From Halobacteriales archaeon (lineage in GTDB: Archaea; Halobacteriota; Halobacteria; Halobacteriales; SKNY01): a stretch of 44,033 nt of DNA. Each line of letters starts with the position of its first letter. The first letter of the stretch is position 1. The stretch spans positions 1 to 44,033 of the forward strand of contig SKQO01000037.1 of the NCBI GenBank assembly GCA_007118975.1, given 5' to 3'. The notes below the pieces were generated by a model. It searched no databases, was not told the DNA's origin, and saw only the letters and a list, made by a program, of their open reading frames with translations. The position numbers were made by a program, and so were the translations under genes. Shown here piece after piece: positions 42,101 to 44,033 of this stretch.

Positions 42101-42523
42101 ATGAGTACGGATTACCGCACCGGTCGCGAGGGTGAGTTCACCTACCGCGGCCACACGCTTGAGGAGTTGCAGGAGATGAGCGTCGAAGACGTCGCGGAAC
42201 TGCTTCCCGCCCGACAACGCCGCACCGTCAAACGCGGCCTGTCGGGTGCGCACCAACAATTGCTGGAGTCGGCTGCCGAGGCCGATCCGGAGGAAACGGC
42301 TTCCAATCCAATTCGCACCCACTTGCGGGACATGCCGATCCTTCCACCGATGGTGGATCGCACGTTTGCCGTGCACAATGGCGAGTCCTTCGAGCGAGTA
42401 TCGGTGGAACCGGAAATGATCGGACACTACCTCGGGGAATTCCAGCTCACCCGCAAGCAAATCGAGCACGGACAGGCGGGGATCGGCGCCACGCGGTCGT
42501 CGAAATTCGTGCCGCTGAAGTGA
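42101..42523 (+). CDS. rps19: 30S ribosomal protein uS19
   Basis: This 140-residue head protein of the small subunit has an archaeal N-terminal extension ([29 protein letters not shown]). The universal core has [20 protein letters not shown] and the end [22 protein letters not shown] (split here). Normal size. It starts immediately after rpl2. Confidence 0.97.
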   Translation: MSTDYRTGREGEFTYRGHTLEELQEMSVEDVAELLPARQRRTVKRGLSGAHQQLLESAAEADPEETASNPIRTHLRDMPILPPMVDRTFAVHNGESFERVSVEPEMIGHYLGEFQLTRKQIEHGQAGIGATRSSKFVPLK

Positions 42524-42532
42524 GGGACCAAT

Positions 42533-43012
42533 ATGGGAATTAGTTACAGCGTGGACGCGGATGCGGATCGGACCGCCAAGGCGATGTTGCGGGAACGGCC
42601 GATCAGTCCGAAACACGGTGAAGAAATCGCCCGCGCGATCAAGGGAATGACAGCCAGTGAGGCGATCGAGTACCTGGAAGCCGTGGTCGACGGGGAGCGG
42701 TCGGTCCCCTTCAAGTCACACAATTCGGGTACTGGGCACCGGTCGGACATCGACGGATGGGACGCCGGCGGTTACCCGGAGAAAGCCAGCGAAGCGTTCC
42801 TTGACCTCCTGCGAAACGGCACCAATAACGCGGATTACCAGGGCTTCGATGGGGAATCGATGCGAATCGCGCATGTCGCCGCCCACAAAGTCGGAGAATC
42901 TCGGGGTATCAAACCGGGGGCCTTCGGGCGGGCGGGAGCCTGGAACACGCCGGAAGTCGATGTCGAATTGATCCTCGAGGCGGACGAGCCGGCATCGGAG
43001 GATGAGGACTGA
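42533..43012 (+). CDS. rpl22: 50S ribosomal protein uL22
   Basis: This 159-residue tunnel-lining large-subunit protein has RERPISPKHGEEIARAIKGM, EAIEYLEAVVDGERSVPF, and AHVAAHKVGESRGIKPGAFGRAG, the archaeal L22 marks. The acidic end (DEPASEDED) is haloarchaeal. Its stop overlaps the rps3 ATG by one base (TGATG). Confidence 0.97.
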   Translation: MGISYSVDADADRTAKAMLRERPISPKHGEEIARAIKGMTASEAIEYLEAVVDGERSVPFKSHNSGTGHRSDIDGWDAGGYPEKASEAFLDLLRNGTNNADYQGFDGESMRIAHVAAHKVGESRGIKPGAFGRAGAWNTPEVDVELILEADEPASEDED

Positions 43013-43866
43013 TGGCCGACGAGCATCAGTTCATCAGCGATGGACTGCAACGGACGCAGATCGACGAGTTCTTCGCGTCCGAACTGGGGCGGGCCGGCTA
43101 CGGCGGCATGGAAGTCGCCAAAACACCGATGGGTACCCAGATCGTCCTCAAGGCCGAAAAACCGGGGATGGTGATCGGCAAGGGCGGAAAGAACATTCGC
43201 AAGATCACATCCACGCTCGAGGAAGAGTTCGATCTCGACGATCCACAGGTCGATGTCCAGGAAGTCGACAAACCCGATTTAAACGCCCGCATCGTGGCGG
43301 ATCGGTTGGCAAATGCACTGGAACGCGGGTGGTACTTCCGAAAGGCCGGACACACGACCATCGATCGCATTATGGATTCGGGTGCACTCGGCGCCGAGAT
43401 CGTGCTGGCTGGCAAAGTCACTGGTGCGCGGTCGCGCGTCGAGAAGTTCAACCGTGGCTACATCAAGCACAACGGCGAACCTGCAGAGGAGATTGTCGAC
43501 CACGGCGAGTCGGTGTCGATCATGCCACTCGGCACGATCGGCGTGACGGTCAAGATCATTCCCCCGGACGCGGAGCTGCCGGACAACTTCCAGGTCCACG
43601 ACGAGGCGGAGATCGACGAACTCGTCCCCGAGGAGCCGCCGGAGGAGGCGGACGTCGAGGATCTCCTGGAACCGGAAGAGACACCCGAAGAACCTGCCGA
43701 GGTTCCGGATGAAGAGGTCCTCGAGGACGAACCGGAACCCGAGGAGGTCGTTGAAGAAGAAGACGTGGATGAGGCGGGCGACGTGCCGGCGCTCGACGAG
43801 GATGTCGAAGCCGAGGCGGCAGCGCTCATCCAGCGCATGGAGACGGACTCGGAGGATGATGAGTGA
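43012..43866 (+). CDS. rps3: 30S ribosomal protein uS3 with long acidic tail
   Basis: This small-subunit protein at the mRNA entry site has 284 residues. Its KH domain carries the invariant [12 protein letters not shown]. The C-terminal domain is marked by [22 protein letters not shown] (split). The last 75 or so residues, from [16 protein letters not shown], form an almost wholly acidic and Pro-rich tail (Glu, Asp, Pro, Val). Haloarchaeal uS3 proteins often carry such tails. Overlaps rpl22 by one base. Confidence 0.97.
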   Translation: MADEHQFISDGLQRTQIDEFFASELGRAGYGGMEVAKTPMGTQIVLKAEKPGMVIGKGGKNIRKITSTLEEEFDLDDPQVDVQEVDKPDLNARIVADRLANALERGWYFRKAGHTTIDRIMDSGALGAEIVLAGKVTGARSRVEKFNRGYIKHNGEPAEEIVDHGESVSIMPLGTIGVTVKIIPPDAELPDNFQVHDEAEIDELVPEEPPEEADVEDLLEPEETPEEPAEVPDEEVLEDEPEPEEVVEEEDVDEAGDVPALDEDVEAEAAALIQRMETDSEDDE

Positions 43867-44033
43867 TGGCGATTCTATACGTCGAGGAAATTCGCGATAT
43901 GACTCCGCCCGAGCGGCAGGCGGAATTGGAGGGACTGGAGACGGAGCTACTCAACGCGAAGGCCGTGCAGGCCGCCGGTGGTGCACCGGAAAACCCGGGA
44001 CGGCTCGGGGAACTCCGCCGGACCATCGCCCGG
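43866..44033 (+). CDS. rpl29: 50S ribosomal protein uL29, cut by the window end
   Basis: The first 56 codons are present: [20 protein letters not shown], then [23 protein letters not shown], which is typical archaeal L29. It reaches the last base without a stop, so only about 10-15 residues are missing. Its ATG overlaps the rps3 stop (TGATG). In haloarchaea the next genes are usually rnp1 and uS17. Confidence 0.93.
   Translation, partial: MAILYVEEIRDMTPPERQAELEGLETELLNAKAVQAAGGAPENPGRLGELRRTIAR

Noticed and set aside
1-44033. CRISPR arrays, prophage or integrase genes, rRNA genes
   Set aside because: No regularly spaced repeats, no phage or integrase genes and no rRNA segments were seen. 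Only one tRNA is present and no attachment-site repeat flanks it that I can see.

Overview
The window comes from a haloarchaeon (class Halobacteria). The evidence is the S10 ribosomal cluster in the haloarchaeal order behind a SPOUT methyltransferase gene, strongly acidic proteins, twin-arginine lipoprotein signals, RadB, archaeal CDC48 and DUF2240 genes, and TATA-like boxes about 25-30 bp upstream of many start codons, which points to leaderless mRNAs. Several ribosomal proteins (eS8, uL4) look divergent from textbook haloarchaeal members, so the lineage may be less well sampled. I cannot name a genus.

Left part, about 1-19 kb, accessory and catabolic. It opens with a 5'-truncated IS200/IS605-type right end, probably a TnpB guide-RNA scaffold. 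Next come a NodB-type deacetylase, a small membrane protein and an M20 N-carbamoylase-type amidohydrolase. A minus-strand ABC sugar-importer-type operon follows (10.66 to 3.66 kb): lipoprotein binding protein, ATPase, two permeases, three small membrane proteins and a second NodB-type deacetylase, closed by a hairpin. One small membrane protein looks like the N-terminus of a DUF6785-type protein. Divergent from this operon lies an argininosuccinate-lyase-like enzyme whose usual active-site His is replaced by Gly. A loose set of catabolic genes comes next: YihX-like HAD phosphatase, DAO-family flavoenzyme, zinc alcohol dehydrogenase, glycerophosphodiesterase, VOC protein, AhpD-like protein and PIG-L deacetylase. 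Two promoters in the operon/lyase divergent region carry related palindromes, so the lyase and importer may share a regulator.

Middle part, about 19-32 kb, mostly housekeeping: SIMPL lipoprotein, HEAT-repeat protein, CBS-domain protein, RadB, LarC, CDC48, PhoU-like regulator, eS8, DUF2240, PyrF, a 47-residue HIT-type zinc finger and a GTPBP1-like GTPase.

About 32-38 kb: acyl-CoA dehydrogenase of the glutaryl-CoA type, class III CoA transferase and aldehyde dehydrogenase form a compact operon that fits semialdehyde -> dicarboxylate -> CoA ester -> crotonyl-CoA, as in the glutarate branch of lysine or cadaverine breakdown. A thiamine-binding-type protein, a PfkB kinase, a zinc-ribbon protein and tRNA-Gly(GCC) follow.

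Right part, 38.5 kb to the end: SPOUT methyltransferase, uL3, uL4, uL23, uL2, uS19, uL22, uS3 and a partial uL29, tightly packed with several overlapping start and stop codons.
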